A stretch of DNA of 64,000 nucleotides, from positions 1 through 64,000 of the forward strand of contig CAILCG010000019.1 in NCBI GenBank assembly GCA_903832665.1, in the 5' to 3' direction. The notes under the pieces were generated by a model. The model worked only from the letters and a program-made list of their open reading frames with translations. It was not told the DNA's origin and made no database searches. This document shows positions 20,149 to 29,893 of the stretch, in pieces. The DNA is from an uncultured Methanomicrobiales archaeon (lineage in GTDB: Archaea > Halobacteriota > Methanomicrobia > Methanomicrobiales > Methanospirillaceae). A program made the translations under genes and the position numbers. The stretch's first letter is position 1. Each line of letters starts with the position of its first letter.

Positions 20149-20232
20149 ATGTCCATGAAAATTTTAGGCATACATATCGGCCATGATAGCGGAGTTTCGC
20201 TACTTATTGATGGAGTTACGGTACCGAAATGA
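20149..20232 (+). pseudogene. N-terminal stub of a NodU/CmcH-type carbamoyltransferase
   Basis: A 27-residue frame beginning MSMKILGIHIGHDSGVSLL and IDGVTVPK, then TGA. The pattern MxILGIxxGHDsgvsLlxDG is the distinctive first strand-turn of carbamoyltransferases that decorate sugars or antibiotics. The full protein would be ~550-600 aa. Here it breaks off after 24 or so residues and the next gene starts inside its stop (ATGA). It is the scar of a deletion that joined the carbamoyltransferase start to another glycosyltransferase. Confidence 0.7.
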
Positions 20233-21377
20233 AGCTTGTTTTTATTGCTCATGCAATTGGTATTGGTGGTGGTCCGCTAAGTTCTTCATCGACAATCCAA
20301 TATTTGCTTGATACGGAATTATTAAAAAAGGAAGATTGTCTCATCATTCATGACAAATTAAAAGAAATAAGTGATGCAAATAATGATGTATACTTCAATT
20401 TAAAAAAAACTGTAAAACATTTTGAATGTACATTGCCATTCAGTCCTGTTTACAAGGGGACTGCTACAAATTTTTTTTCCACTATTTTCAATCCGTTTAA
20501 AGGATTTATTATTCTCCTGATGTTTTTTTTTAATTGCAACAAAATTCTCCGACAGGAAAAAATTACAACCGTTCATCTAAATTCGATGGTGTTATGGCCA
20601 TTATTACTCGTTTTACCAAAATCGATGAAACTAGTAATTCACATCCGTGAAGTACCCAATGATACCATCAGAGCTCGAATAGCAGTTTTTGTAATAAGAC
20701 GATATGCGACAAAAATTATATCGATCGATCCGATATCCGATCTTCCTTTTTCAGATAGCGGGAAATCTATTGTAATAATTAATCCGTTCAATATGACACA
20801 ACCCCGTCAATTGCGGTCAACAAAGACTTCCATAAAAAAAAAATTGGGTATCTCTGAGGATACATTTATTGTATCAATCTTTGGAAATGTTAGTGCAGAA
20901 AAGGGACTTGGTTTTTTTATTCGTGTCGTAAAGGCATCTGTTGAAATTAAGAATCTGGTTTTTTTTATTATAGGAAAGCCATCCGGTTTACATGGAGAAA
21001 ATTGTGTTCAGAAGTTAGATGAATTCAAGAATGTAAGATATTTCGGAGAGCAGGCAGATACGAGTAAATATTATGCAATCACGGACGTCGTCATTCGTTG
21101 CGAAGATTATTTGCCATTAGGGCGTACCGTCTGGGAAGGAATTTTTGCCGGTGGGGTAGCTCTTGTTCCGGTAAATGAGAATGATGACGTTTCAGTAATT
21201 CAGCAATATCTAGGAAAATATATCTACACGTATCCTGCTTCACGTGTAGAAAGCTGTATCGATACGTTGAAAAAAATTAGGGAACTATATCCGGCGACGG
21301 TTATTGATTCAGGTTATCCTGTTTCAGATAATTTGGCGATCAGCGCAAAACAATTCTTTGAAACAATTCAATCATAA
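20229..21377 (+). CDS. Glycosyltransferase, GT4-like
   Basis: 382 aa. It opens with MKLVFIAHAIGIGGGPLSSS, a GT-B N-terminal loop for nucleotide-sugar or acceptor binding. There is a hydrophobic stretch ~80-100 (FKGFIILLMFFFNC), then TVHLNSMVLWPLLLVLPK. The C-terminal domain has FIVSIFGNVSAEKGLGFFIRVV (~205-226) and a donor-site loop LGRTVWEGIFAGGVALVP, where the second Glu of the E-x7-E motif is E in VWEG. The start overlaps the carbamoyltransferase stub by 4 bp, so its translation may be driven by that stub's start signals. Strongly AT-rich. Confidence 0.75.
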   Translation: MKLVFIAHAIGIGGGPLSSSSTIQYLLDTELLKKEDCLIIHDKLKEISDANNDVYFNLKKTVKHFECTLPFSPVYKGTATNFFSTIFNPFKGFIILLMFFFNCNKILRQEKITTVHLNSMVLWPLLLVLPKSMKLVIHIREVPNDTIRARIAVFVIRRYATKIISIDPISDLPFSDSGKSIVIINPFNMTQPRQLRSTKTSIKKKLGISEDTFIVSIFGNVSAEKGLGFFIRVVKASVEIKNLVFFIIGKPSGLHGENCVQKLDEFKNVRYFGEQADTSKYYAITDVVIRCEDYLPLGRTVWEGIFAGGVALVPVNENDDVSVIQQYLGKYIYTYPASRVESCIDTLKKIRELYPATVIDSGYPVSDNLAISAKQFFETIQS

Positions 21378-22038
21378 ATATTAAATTTTTTTATGAGATT
21401 TCATTTATCAATTAAACCACATCTTTTGAGTTGAAGGTTTTGACCAAAATGCGGAAAATGATACTAAGTCCCTTATACATTTTAGAATTCCCGTACGAGG
21501 GAAAATCTTCGAATTTTCGTTTTGGGAGATTCATGATTCTTTCGAATTCAATTTATGAGGATTTCGAATAAAGTTGAATAATTAGGATCCATTAACAGAT
21601 TGAAGTGTTTTTTGAGTAATTTTTCCCTAAAAATGTGCCATAATTTCCGTTTCATTCATCCAATTTTTTGCAAAATGCCAAAGCATCCGCTAGATTATAC
21701 CGTGATGTTTGAAGGTCCGAATATTGTAGATATTGAAACTCATCGCAGCAAAGATCATTTTATCATGCACCCTTGCAATAGCCGTTACCATGGTATGAGC
21801 CGATTTGAAAACGGGCTTTCACCGGGAAATCGTTTTCTTAAGATCCGTTTATTTATGAGTTTGTCCCAGATGCATGTTATCCCGGGTCCAATCCTCCTTT
21901 TTCCCTGTGGAATCTCGCCGTAAATCACCAAATGCTTAAAGTCATCAAAAACAATATAATAAACATGGAGAAAAAGGAAACAATTTATTACTAGGTATTG
22001 TAAACCAACTGGCAACCATTTTAATAGATTAAAGGGAA
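21378..22038. other. Intergenic stretch with no recognisable gene
   Basis: 660 bp between two glycosyltransferase genes. 21640-21930 is slightly less AT-rich and stays open on both strands for 70-100 codons, but neither translation resembles a family I know and there is no ribosome-binding site. It is probably the worn remnant of a deleted gene or insertion sequence. Confidence 0.4.
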
Positions 22039-23171
22039 TTGGTAATTATTCGGAAAGTTCTAATCATTGCTTATGCTTTTCCTCCCTGGCAAACAATTGG
22101 TAGTTTAAGATCTTTTGGGCTTGCTAAATACCTTCCAGAATGGGGATGGGTATCAATTATCTTAACATCTAATTATGCTAATCGTCCTTTGTATCCATTC
22201 ACAGTTATCGAGACTCCAAATCACGATAAAAAAGAATCTTTGAAAAAATATGATCAACTTGAACCTTTGAAAAAAATATTTAATTATAATTCGATCCAAT
22301 CGAAGGAAAAAAATGTTTTCAATTATCAATAAGCAAATATAAAAATATTACTTTGACAAAATTGGGCTCATCATTGCTGAAACACAAAAAAGATGGTATC
22401 AAGATGCCTTTGATATCGGTTCCGTAATATTAAAAAATAATAAATTAGATGCAATTATTAGTACCTCACCGCCCCCCATAAACCATGTTGTAGCGCAAGA
22501 TCTTCCTCGTGTATTCAATTTACCTTGGATTGCAGATCTGCGAGATTTATGGAATCAGGGTTATTTTTACTCTTACAGCAACATAAGAAGGATTGCCGAG
22601 CGAAAATTCGAGAAAAATGTTCTCGGAAGGGCAGATGCATTAGTAACGGTATCAAAATTCCTGAAAGAAAATCTCCAAATACTTCATAGGCATAAACGGA
22701 TATTCACAATACCCAATGGCTTAGATCCTGACAATCAAGGGCGAGGACATCCACGACAGCAAGAGGGATTAACAATTGTATCCACGAGGAACATTACCAA
22801 AGGAGAACAAGACCCCACTCCATTATTTAAAGCCCTTCGCGCACTTATCGATCAGGGAAGTCTTGATTCTAGGGATATCCATGTTAATTTCTTCGGATGT
22901 GATGGTAGTTCCTTTGACAAAAGTATAATCCAATACAGATCAAAGAGATGGTCAAACGTATTGCAAAATATCCCATGAAGAGTCACTTAAAATGCAACAA
23001 ACTGCAGAGACACTCCTCTTACTGACCTGGAAAGATCCTTCTGAAACCGTGAATACAAAGAAAATGGGGTTGTGCAATATTGCGGGATTGAGGCAGAGGT
23101 CATGAAATACAATCACAGGGAAAATGGCAAGAATGTTTACTGAATTACTGGAAGGGATTTGTGAATTTTAA
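22039..23171 (+). pseudogene. GT4 glycosyltransferase broken by several frameshifts
   Basis: Four frame segments, read in order, give one glycosyltransferase. 22039-22335 starts VLIIAYAFPPWQTIGSLRSFG. From ~22351 to a stop at 22976 the frame has AIISTSPPPINHVVAQD, PWIADLRDLWNQGYFY, RADALVTVSKFLKENL, IFTIPNGLDPDN. From ~22965 another frame gives ISHEESLKMQQTAETLLLLTW. The last piece, ending 23171, reads MARMFTELLEGICEF. At least three shifts plus a loss of the loop before the second glutamate region make this a clear pseudogene. Confidence 0.8.
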
Positions 23172-23219
23172 AGGGAAAATCAGACTTGAAATATATTATA
23201 TTTTTTATGGAGATAATAA

Positions 23220-24686
23220 TTGAGTCTTGATGATAAAAAATCTGGAATTCGTTGTCATGTCTTTGATATCGGCATTACCTTTTCTTCAACTTTAGTTACG
23301 ACAGTATTAGGGTTCCTACTTACAGTAATATTAGCACGGAGTTTCGGTGCAACTGAATTAGGAATATACCGACTAACTTTAACCATATATGGTATTGTTA
23401 TGCTTTTTGTTGCATCAGCAATACCCGCGGCTATGATAAAATATGTTGCTGAATATCAAGGCGACTTAAATAAATTAAACAAGTTAATTTCGACAGGATT
23501 GATCCTCGCATGTATATTTGGAGGGATATGCATGATATCTCTTTTTTACCTATCAGGTTTTATTGCTGAAATCCTAAATGCTCCAGCACTATCAGGACTA
23601 TTAAAAATATTTATAATAATTATTCCATTCAGTCTTATGACTGGTGTTTTGAATGGTTATTTAAATGGTGTACGAATGATGAGGCTACTTGCAATTTCAA
23701 CCATTTTTCAAAGTATAGTTATGGTATCATTATCCATATTCTTCATTCAAATGAATATTGGATTGCAAGGCATTATTATTAGTTCTGTAATCGCATCGAT
23801 ATCCAATTTTTTACTATTGTTATTTTATATCCGTATTGATTTCACCCTCGAATGGATAACATTTTTAGAGACATCAAAACTGTTGTTGATATTTGGCTTG
23901 CCGGTTATCGCTGTAAATATGATTGCACAGATAAATGGCCAGTTGGATAATTTTTTTATTGGAATATATTTGACACCTGCTGATGTTGGGATTTATTCAA
24001 TTGCCTGGCTGCTGAGTAGTTCTATCTGGTTATTACCATCTGCCATCCAAAGAATTACCTTTCCAATGACATCGCAATTGTGGGAAACGAAAAAAATTTC
24101 GGAACTTCATCATATGCTGAATGTTTCTTTACGATTATCTACTGCGATATTATCCTTTGGCAGTATTTTTCTGGTGTTTTTCGGAAAACAAATTATTCAA
24201 ATAATTTTTACGACACAATTCACTCCAGCATACATTCCACTTATCATACTATTAATTGGATCAACAATTCGGGGAATTATTACATCGATCGGATCTACAA
24301 TTGCTGGGATAGGAAAACCGGGGATCGATCTTATTCCTACGGTCATAACGTGCCTGATATGGATTTCATTGGATTTTTTATTAATACCACATTTAGGAAT
24401 AACTGGTGTTGCAATATCCGCAACAGTTTCATTAACATTTGGATCTCTTGTAGGACTCTATTATGTTAAGAAGTATACTTTCGTATGTTTTGGCTGGAAA
24501 TGGTATTTGAAGACGTTAATATTGATTATTTCCTGTCTTGTTGCATACTGGATTTTATCGTTTGTTTTCATATCAGAAATTATTGGAATACTGATATTAT
24601 CAATTTTTATTGTGATATTTTATTTTAAAATTTTCAGTAGTGATGACAGACTTTTGTTGAAGGGAATTATTAAAAATATAATTTAA
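23220..24686 (+). CDS. Polysaccharide flippase (Wzx/RfbX, MATE-like superfamily)
   Basis: 488 aa with 12-14 hydrophobic helices, the normal size for flippases that move lipid-linked oligosaccharides across the membrane. The N-terminus has the family's feature FSSTLVTTVLGFLLTVILARSFGATELGIYRL: two helices with an RxxGxxxxGxY-like loop. A repeat half begins around LLLIFGLPVIAVNMIAQINGQLDNFFIG (~215-242). The start is TTG at 23220 after TGGAGA. It is the likely exporter for the glycan assembled by this locus. AT-rich. It ends convergently against the next gene, 33 bp away. Confidence 0.88.
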   Translation: MSLDDKKSGIRCHVFDIGITFSSTLVTTVLGFLLTVILARSFGATELGIYRLTLTIYGIVMLFVASAIPAAMIKYVAEYQGDLNKLNKLISTGLILACIFGGICMISLFYLSGFIAEILNAPALSGLLKIFIIIIPFSLMTGVLNGYLNGVRMMRLLAISTIFQSIVMVSLSIFFIQMNIGLQGIIISSVIASISNFLLLLFYIRIDFTLEWITFLETSKLLLIFGLPVIAVNMIAQINGQLDNFFIGIYLTPADVGIYSIAWLLSSSIWLLPSAIQRITFPMTSQLWETKKISELHHMLNVSLRLSTAILSFGSIFLVFFGKQIIQIIFTTQFTPAYIPLIILLIGSTIRGIITSIGSTIAGIGKPGIDLIPTVITCLIWISLDFLLIPHLGITGVAISATVSLTFGSLVGLYYVKKYTFVCFGWKWYLKTLILIISCLVAYWILSFVFISEIIGILILSIFIVIFYFKIFSSDDRLLLKGIIKNII

Positions 24687-24719
24687 TCCTTAAATATTTA
24701 CTATTTTTTTGTTTTAGGG

Positions 24720-25736
24720 TTAAGGAATTCGAGAATAATACATTTCAATTAACTGATGGGCAATAATGGTAGAATCATGGTGTTTTTCGGCATATTCTCG
24801 TCCTTTTTCTCCAATTGACGTCCGAAGACTCGGATTTTCGATAAGGTTTTTCAGATTCCCATAAAGAGTATCCGGTGTGGTATTAACGATCGGCAATCCA
24901 GGGTAATAGTGAACAAGGTTTTCATGTATATGATCGAGAACTGGTTTACCTAACGCCATACACTCAATTGCGAGAATACCGTATGGTCCCTGCAAAACAT
25001 CATCAACAACAATATCCGCTTTTTTGTATATTTCCAAAGCTTCATGATGCGGCTTCTTTTCCACAAGAATAAAATCTATTGGATAACCCTCTTTTTTCAA
25101 TCGATCAATAACTGGAATGATATAGTCGGTTCCTTTGAGCCCTCGATTTGTAGGTGCATGAATTATTGTAATGATATCATTTTGTGGTACACATCCGACA
25201 TACGGAAGAGATGAAAGATCAATTGCCTGGCGTATTACTCTACTTTCAGGAGAAAATGGTAATAAAGAATAATCACCCACAATCGAAACATCAACAAGAC
25301 TGTTGATTTTTTTAATTCTCTCACGTTTTTTATCATTATTAATGGTCGGGAAAATTTCTTCAAATATTTTTTCATTTAATAGGGTATATTTTTTTACAAT
25401 GTCTGTCTGAATAACATCAGAACCCCAGTAATGCATGATGGTTTTTTTATTGCAAAAACGATAAATTTCCAAATCGAGATTATATGGTAATAGACTTTGC
25501 CCGAAATGAAAATGAAAAATATCATATTTCAAAAAAAAGGAAAGAAAATTAAAAAATTGTGGTATTAAACGGATAATCCTTGGATATTTGTTTAAATACA
25601 AATTGTAATCGCATTCATATTCCAAAACATTCTGATAGAAAATTAAGACATCACTTTGAATTCCTAGCGAACGCTCAGCCTTTGAAATAATTAACGCTTG
25701 GTTGGCAATATTGTAGGGGGCATGGAGTACTTTCAT
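24720..25736 (-). CDS. Glycosyltransferase, GT-B fold
   Basis: 338 aa. MKVLHAPYNIANQALIISKAERSLG is a typical GT4 N-terminus; then FHFHFGQSLLP and IMHYWGSDVIQTD. The C-terminal domain has IITIIHAPTNRGLKGTDYII (donor-domain start) and IVVDDVLQGPYGILAIECMALGKPVL, an E-x-M variant of the retaining-GT donor loop. The gene is first from the left in a minus-strand run (last transcribed) with hisF2, hisH2 and wbpG upstream of it, so it probably adds the sugar those genes make. Gaps in the run are only a few bases. Confidence 0.8.
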   Translation of the reverse strand: MKVLHAPYNIANQALIISKAERSLGIQSDVLIFYQNVLEYECDYNLYLNKYPRIIRLIPQFFNFLSFFLKYDIFHFHFGQSLLPYNLDLEIYRFCNKKTIMHYWGSDVIQTDIVKKYTLLNEKIFEEIFPTINNDKKRERIKKINSLVDVSIVGDYSLLPFSPESRVIRQAIDLSSLPYVGCVPQNDIITIIHAPTNRGLKGTDYIIPVIDRLKKEGYPIDFILVEKKPHHEALEIYKKADIVVDDVLQGPYGILAIECMALGKPVLDHIHENLVHYYPGLPIVNTTPDTLYGNLKNLIENPSLRTSIGEKGREYAEKHHDSTIIAHQLIEMYYSRIP

Positions 25737-25740
25737 GATA

Positions 25741-26508
25741 TCATTCAGCTCGACTTAAAAATTGCTTTAATTCATCTGGTAAAGGGAAATTTATGAGTAC
25801 GCCTTTATTTTTTCCTTGATAGACAACCATACTTCCGGCCGCCACAGCAGATGCTCCAGCTTCCACAGCCTGTTTGAAATGTTCAACAGAACCTGCACCT
25901 CCATGTGCAATCAACGGGATGCTAATTGACTCAGAAACTCGGTGTACCAGCTCAAGATCATATCCATTCATCATTCCTTCATGACTAATGGAGGTCAGTA
26001 AAATTTCCCCTGCACCGCATTGTTCCATATTGATTGCATGTTGAATTGGATCCAAATTTGCTTTTTTCGTCCCGGAATGTGAATATACTCCATATCTTCC
26101 GAATAAATCCTTTTTTACATCAATTGAAACGATTATACTCTGGTTGCCAAATTCCTTTGCAGCTTCTTTGATAAATTTCGGAGTTGATATCGAACTGGAA
26201 TTTATTGCGATTTTTTCAATTCCACTGTGGAATATTTTTCGCATATCTTCTATCTTCGAAATACCTCCCCCATACGTAACTGGCATGAAACATTCATTGG
26301 TAATATTTTTAATACTTTCAAACGGGGGTGAGCGCTGTTCAAGCGTCGCAGAAATATCAAGAAAAATCAATTCATCTACCTCTTTTTCGTTATAAATCTT
26401 TATCGCATTGATCGGATCGCCAATATAATCTGGGTTCTTGAACTGAACCGTTTTCACAAGGCGGTTGTTCTTTAATAGCAAACAAGGCATGACCCGGATT
26501 CCTAGCAT
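25741..26508 (-). CDS. HisF-like cyclase subunit of a sugar-amidine synthase
   Basis: 255 aa from ATG 26508; GTG 26517 would overlap hisH2. A TIM-barrel HisF relative: MPCLLLKNNRLVKTVQF, ELIFLDISAT, VTYGGGISKIEDM, AINSSSI, IVSIDVKK, EILLTSISHEGMMNGYDLEL and IAHGGAGSVEHF are the HisF motifs, with the sugar-locus variant LDIxAT in place of DITAS. In Pseudomonas O-antigen loci, HisF2 works with HisH2 and WbpG to turn an N-acetyl amino sugar into an acetamidino derivative. Position beside hisH2 and wbpG supports the same role rather than histidine synthesis. Confidence 0.88.
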   Translation of the reverse strand: MLGIRVMPCLLLKNNRLVKTVQFKNPDYIGDPINAIKIYNEKEVDELIFLDISATLEQRSPPFESIKNITNECFMPVTYGGGISKIEDMRKIFHSGIEKIAINSSSISTPKFIKEAAKEFGNQSIIVSIDVKKDLFGRYGVYSHSGTKKANLDPIQHAINMEQCGAGEILLTSISHEGMMNGYDLELVHRVSESISIPLIAHGGAGSVEHFKQAVEAGASAVAAGSMVVYQGKNKGVLINFPLPDELKQFLSRAE

Positions 26509-26510
26509 AC

Positions 26511-27134
26511 TTAACACAACTCAGTGAAATTTTCGAAAATTTTCATTCCATATTTATGACTTTTTTCTGGGTGAAATTGCGTGCCATAAATATTATTTTT
26601 TTGGATTGATGATACAAAATCATACCCGTAATGTGTAGTCGTAAGAATATCATTGCTATCTTGGCACAAAATGTGGTATGAATGAACAAAATAAAATCGG
26701 GCATCAGGATGCATTTTTGAAAATAATAAATTTTCTTTGTGTAGACTCGTAGTATTCCATCCCATATGGGGAATTTTAAGGTTTTGATTACCCGAAAAGG
26801 AGAATCGTATGGTCTTTGCATCAATCCATCCAAGACCTGGTAATAATCCTTCTTCACTTCCTTTTGTAAACATCTGAATTCCAAGGCATATACCCAAAAT
26901 TGGAATTTTATTTTTTATTACCTGAATTTCAAGTAATTCTTTAATATTCAATGCCTCAATACTTTTCATAACACTATCAAATGAACCAACTCCTGGAAGG
27001 ATCACTTTTTCAGCAGATTGGATATCTTCTGGATCTGATGAAATAATTGAGGGGCAATTGATTTTTTTTAGCATATTCTGAATAGACCCGAGATTTCCCA
27101 TACCGATATCGAGAATAAGAATTTTGGATTTCAT
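26511..27134 (-). CDS. HisH-like glutamine amidotransferase of the sugar-amidine system
   Basis: 207-aa class I glutamine amidotransferase. The oxyanion motif is PGVGSFD (~49-55), the nucleophile is Cys in GICLGIQMF (~81-89), and the catalytic pair is YGTQFHPEKS (~184-193). It releases ammonia from glutamine for its HisF-like partner, encoded two bases downstream. Compared with histidine-pathway HisH it sits in a polysaccharide locus next to a WbpG-like PP-loop protein, so it is assigned to acetamidino-sugar synthesis by context. Confidence 0.9.
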   Translation of the reverse strand: MKSKILILDIGMGNLGSIQNMLKKINCPSIISSDPEDIQSAEKVILPGVGSFDSVMKSIEALNIKELLEIQVIKNKIPILGICLGIQMFTKGSEEGLLPGLGWIDAKTIRFSFSGNQNLKIPHMGWNTTSLHKENLLFSKMHPDARFYFVHSYHILCQDSNDILTTTHYGYDFVSSIQKNNIYGTQFHPEKSHKYGMKIFENFTELC

Positions 27135-27150
27135 AATAATTCACAAAAAT

Positions 27151-28269
27151 TTACTTTGTATATTTGATATAGAAGCTCTTTGGCACTAGATCCATCTTAT
27201 ACATCAACCAGAAAAATGGGCGCATTCGTTGAAATGTGGGATGATAAGTCTCATAATCCCTCGCACTCTTTTTTGGAAGATCCAATATTTGCTGAAATTC
27301 ATCATCAGATAACTGGAGACGTTTTTTAACTTCAGTTACAATCTCTTCATTATAAGGAATTGGTTTTTTCACATCCTCTAATGCATCTTCACGTGACATC
27401 TGTCCTTCACGAATTAATGCTGAATATTCTACATACCTTTGATCAATCCCAAACTTATTTCGTAAAATATCATGGCAAAAAATAGTATACCTGTTCTCCA
27501 TGTGGTGTCCACCATACCACTGCCATCCGAATTCCTTTTGTAGGAATTGTTTCACCTCTTCTTTGGGGTAATCGATATAGTATAAAGGACGATATCGTTT
27601 GATTCGTTTAAACATATAATAAATAAAAGTAGACATCCATAAATTAGGAAATCGATCCATTTTTTCTCTGCCAAATTTTTTATGGATACCATCTATATAT
27701 TTCCCATCAAAATAAAACCAGCCAAGTGGCATAATTCCTTCAGTTCTGAAATTATGCCCATTAAATATATATTTTATATTGTGCTTATTTGCCGCAGAAT
27801 AGAGTGTTGTTGTCAATGCAATATCGGTGAGGGCATCAATTTCGGGGACAGATGCATAAAGAAAGGATCTGGCGAGATCATTAAATTCTTCATTATCCAT
27901 GACATGAGTGTAAAGATCGACATCCAATTTTTTTAGTACACAATGAATGTTTTCCACAGCAATTTTAGAATTCCAGGTATTATCAAAATGGACCGCTAAT
28001 GGTCTGAGTCCCAATTCCTTTGATAACCAAATAAGATATGATGAATCACATCCGCCACTTACTCCGACAACACAGTCATATTGTTTACCTTTTCCGTCAC
28101 GTTTAATTCGTTCCGCGATTTTATTGAGGCGGTTTTTTCCCACTGCTCCTCTCGGATATTCTCTTTGAAGTTCGTCATGGGTGTGACAATAGTTGCAGAT
28201 ACCATTGGAATCAAATGATATTCCGGGAACATTTGCATCATAAATACATCGGCGACATGTTTGAACCAT
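27151..28269 (-). CDS. N-acetyl-sugar amidotransferase, WbpG/PseA-like
   Basis: 372-aa PP-loop ATPase. The N-terminal zinc-like site is TCRRCIYDANVP... CNYCHTHDE. The PP-loop is VVGVSGGCDSSYL (~67-79), followed by KELGLRPLAVHFDNTWNS. The family members activate an N-acetyl amino sugar and, with ammonia from HisH/HisF partners, make the acetamidino group (WbpG in Pseudomonas; similar sets in archaeal N-glycan loci). It is the first gene of the trio wbpG-hisH2-hisF2, with 16-bp spacing. The cysteines and loops are intact, so it should be active. Confidence 0.88.
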   Translation of the reverse strand: MVQTCRRCIYDANVPGISFDSNGICNYCHTHDELQREYPRGAVGKNRLNKIAERIKRDGKGKQYDCVVGVSGGCDSSYLIWLSKELGLRPLAVHFDNTWNSKIAVENIHCVLKKLDVDLYTHVMDNEEFNDLARSFLYASVPEIDALTDIALTTTLYSAANKHNIKYIFNGHNFRTEGIMPLGWFYFDGKYIDGIHKKFGREKMDRFPNLWMSTFIYYMFKRIKRYRPLYYIDYPKEEVKQFLQKEFGWQWYGGHHMENRYTIFCHDILRNKFGIDQRYVEYSALIREGQMSREDALEDVKKPIPYNEEIVTEVKKRLQLSDDEFQQILDLPKKSARDYETYHPTFQRMRPFFWLMYKMDLVPKSFYIKYTK

Positions 28270-28349
28270 TTGTTACCTCAATCCTTTTGAAGCGAATAAA
28301 ACTTTAGATTTTATTCGCCTTTCTTGAAGATTAGGATTTTCCAATTCAA

Positions 28350-28883
28350 TTATTGACGAGTCCTTAATAATCTTGCAGGATTGCCGGCATACACAGAATA
28401 TTTGGGGATATTTTTGGTTACAACAGAACCTGCACCAACGATTGAACCCTGACCGATTTTTACTCCCGGAAGAATTATTGACCCTATGCCGATATCACAA
28501 TCATCATTAATTACAACTTCATCGAATTCAAGATCATTTGAGATTATGGGATTGGTGAGATTATTTTCTTTATGCACGGAGGTCAATATCTTTACACCAG
28601 GTCCGATTCCAACAGCTTGGCCAATAGTAATCCCCCCAGCACTATGCATATAACACATTTGTCCAATCCAGCAATTATCCCCAATTTTTAAAAAATTCTT
28701 ATGATAACCTTTTAAAATTGAATTATGCCCGATATACACGTTATTGCCAATTTCAACGTTGCCCGGATGAAAAATTAAGACATTATCTTCAAAAATTACG
28801 TTATTTCCCATTTTTTTTAAATCAGAAGGATTGAATCTGCCATTTCCATGACTTTTATATTGAGAAATTGTTTGCTGATTCAT
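28350..28883 (-). CDS. Left-handed beta-helix (hexapeptide) acyltransferase
   Basis: ~177 aa from ATG 28883. Hexapeptide repeats run through the protein: NVEIGNNVYIGHNSILKG, LKIGDNCWIGQMCYM, ITIGQAVGIGPGVKI, CDIGIGSIILPGVKIGQGS, IVGAGSVVTKNIPKYSVYAGNPARLL. The last block is the acyl-CoA site of the LbH family. HKEN (~110) holds the catalytic histidine region. It is probably the N-acetyltransferase acting on the 3-amino sugar (WbpD/NeuD-like role). An apparently normal gene, unlike the frameshifted second acetyltransferase at 32.3 kb. Confidence 0.82.
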   Translation of the reverse strand: MNQQTISQYKSHGNGRFNPSDLKKMGNNVIFEDNVLIFHPGNVEIGNNVYIGHNSILKGYHKNFLKIGDNCWIGQMCYMHSAGGITIGQAVGIGPGVKILTSVHKENNLTNPIISNDLEFDEVVINDDCDIGIGSIILPGVKIGQGSIVGAGSVVTKNIPKYSVYAGNPARLLRTRQ

Positions 28884-28906
28884 AGTCTTCACAATACCTC
28901 GAAGAT

Positions 28907-29893
28907 TTATTTTGTCATCTTTCTTTGATTATTCAACGTTATTTTATACCAGTCAACCGTCTTTTTTAATCCGTCCTCAAATGAAACAGTTGGCTTGAAT
29001 CCTAAAAGATCCTCTGCCAAGTAGGTGTTTGCGATATGCCTTCGAACATCTCCTGGTCTGTCCGGGTCGTAAAGGATTTTTTCAATATCGTAATCTAAAT
29101 ATTCCGCAATTTTTTTCACAACATAGACAATAGAAATTTCCTTTCCGCTGGCAATATTGAGAACTTTTTGGCGGGTCTTTAAATTTTCATATATTTTTAT
29201 TGCAGCTTTCGCGGTATCAGTTACATAAAGGTAGTCTCGGGTTTGTTTTCCGTCACCAAATATCATGGGTGGTTTATTTTCCATTATCTTTTGTACTGTG
29301 ATCGGAATAAGTCCTGCATAACTTGCCTCATTTTGTCTCGGACCGTAGTTATTAAATGGTCGTATTATAGAAGCATCAATTCCAAATGTCCGACAGTATG
29401 AAAGAACGAGCAAGTCACATGCGGCTTTACTAGCTGCATAGGGGGTGGTTCCATTTAAAGGATGATTTTCATCCATTGGACCAGAAATTGAAGTTCCATA
29501 TACTTCGGAAGATGAAAAATGAATCAACGTCTTAAAAAAATCTTGTCTAATTAATTCACACATCGTTACGGTCATATTGTTATTATGTGAAAATGTCCAC
29601 GAGGGCTTTTCAAGTGACGCGGGTAAGGGAATTACAGCCAAATTAAAAACAACATCGATATTATCATTTTTGAAAATTGTTTTCATTTTTTCAAAATTAG
29701 ATACATCTTCATGAATGATTTTCAAATCAGGGAATTTTGACTGGGCATCGAGTAGGTTATTGTCTTTACCTAGAAAAAGATTATCGACAACAATAATTTT
29801 TTCAGGTTTCTCTAAAATTAACTGATCAACCAAATGACTCCCAATAAAACCCGCTCCCCCAGTGACAAGGACTGTTTTGTTTTTTAACTTCAT
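28907..29893 (-). CDS. NAD-dependent sugar-nucleotide epimerase/dehydratase
   Basis: 328-aa extended short-chain dehydrogenase: NAD-binding VLVTGGAGFIGSHLVDQL (8-25), catalytic SSSEVYG (~122-128) and PYAASKAACDLL, a Y-x3-K motif (~147-158). The substrate end has RPFNNYGPRQNEASYAGLI and GDGKQTRDYLYV. The closest types are UDP-glucose or GDP-mannose 4,6-dehydratase/epimerases of surface-sugar loci; the exact substrate cannot be told. It overlaps the stop of the upstream aminotransferase gene by 4 bp, so it is probably coupled to it. Confidence 0.88.
   Translation of the reverse strand: MKLKNKTVLVTGGAGFIGSHLVDQLILEKPEKIIVVDNLFLGKDNNLLDAQSKFPDLKIIHEDVSNFEKMKTIFKNDNIDVVFNLAVIPLPASLEKPSWTFSHNNNMTVTMCELIRQDFFKTLIHFSSSEVYGTSISGPMDENHPLNGTTPYAASKAACDLLVLSYCRTFGIDASIIRPFNNYGPRQNEASYAGLIPITVQKIMENKPPMIFGDGKQTRDYLYVTDTAKAAIKIYENLKTRQKVLNIASGKEISIVYVVKKIAEYLDYDIEKILYDPDRPGDVRRHIANTYLAEDLLGFKPTVSFEDGLKKTVDWYKITLNNQRKMTK

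Noticed and set aside
21600-22015. Two overlapping frames (plus 107 codons, minus 76 codons) between glycosyltransferases
   Set aside because: No ribosome site, no family resemblance and composition unlike neighbours; I describe the stretch but do not call a gene.
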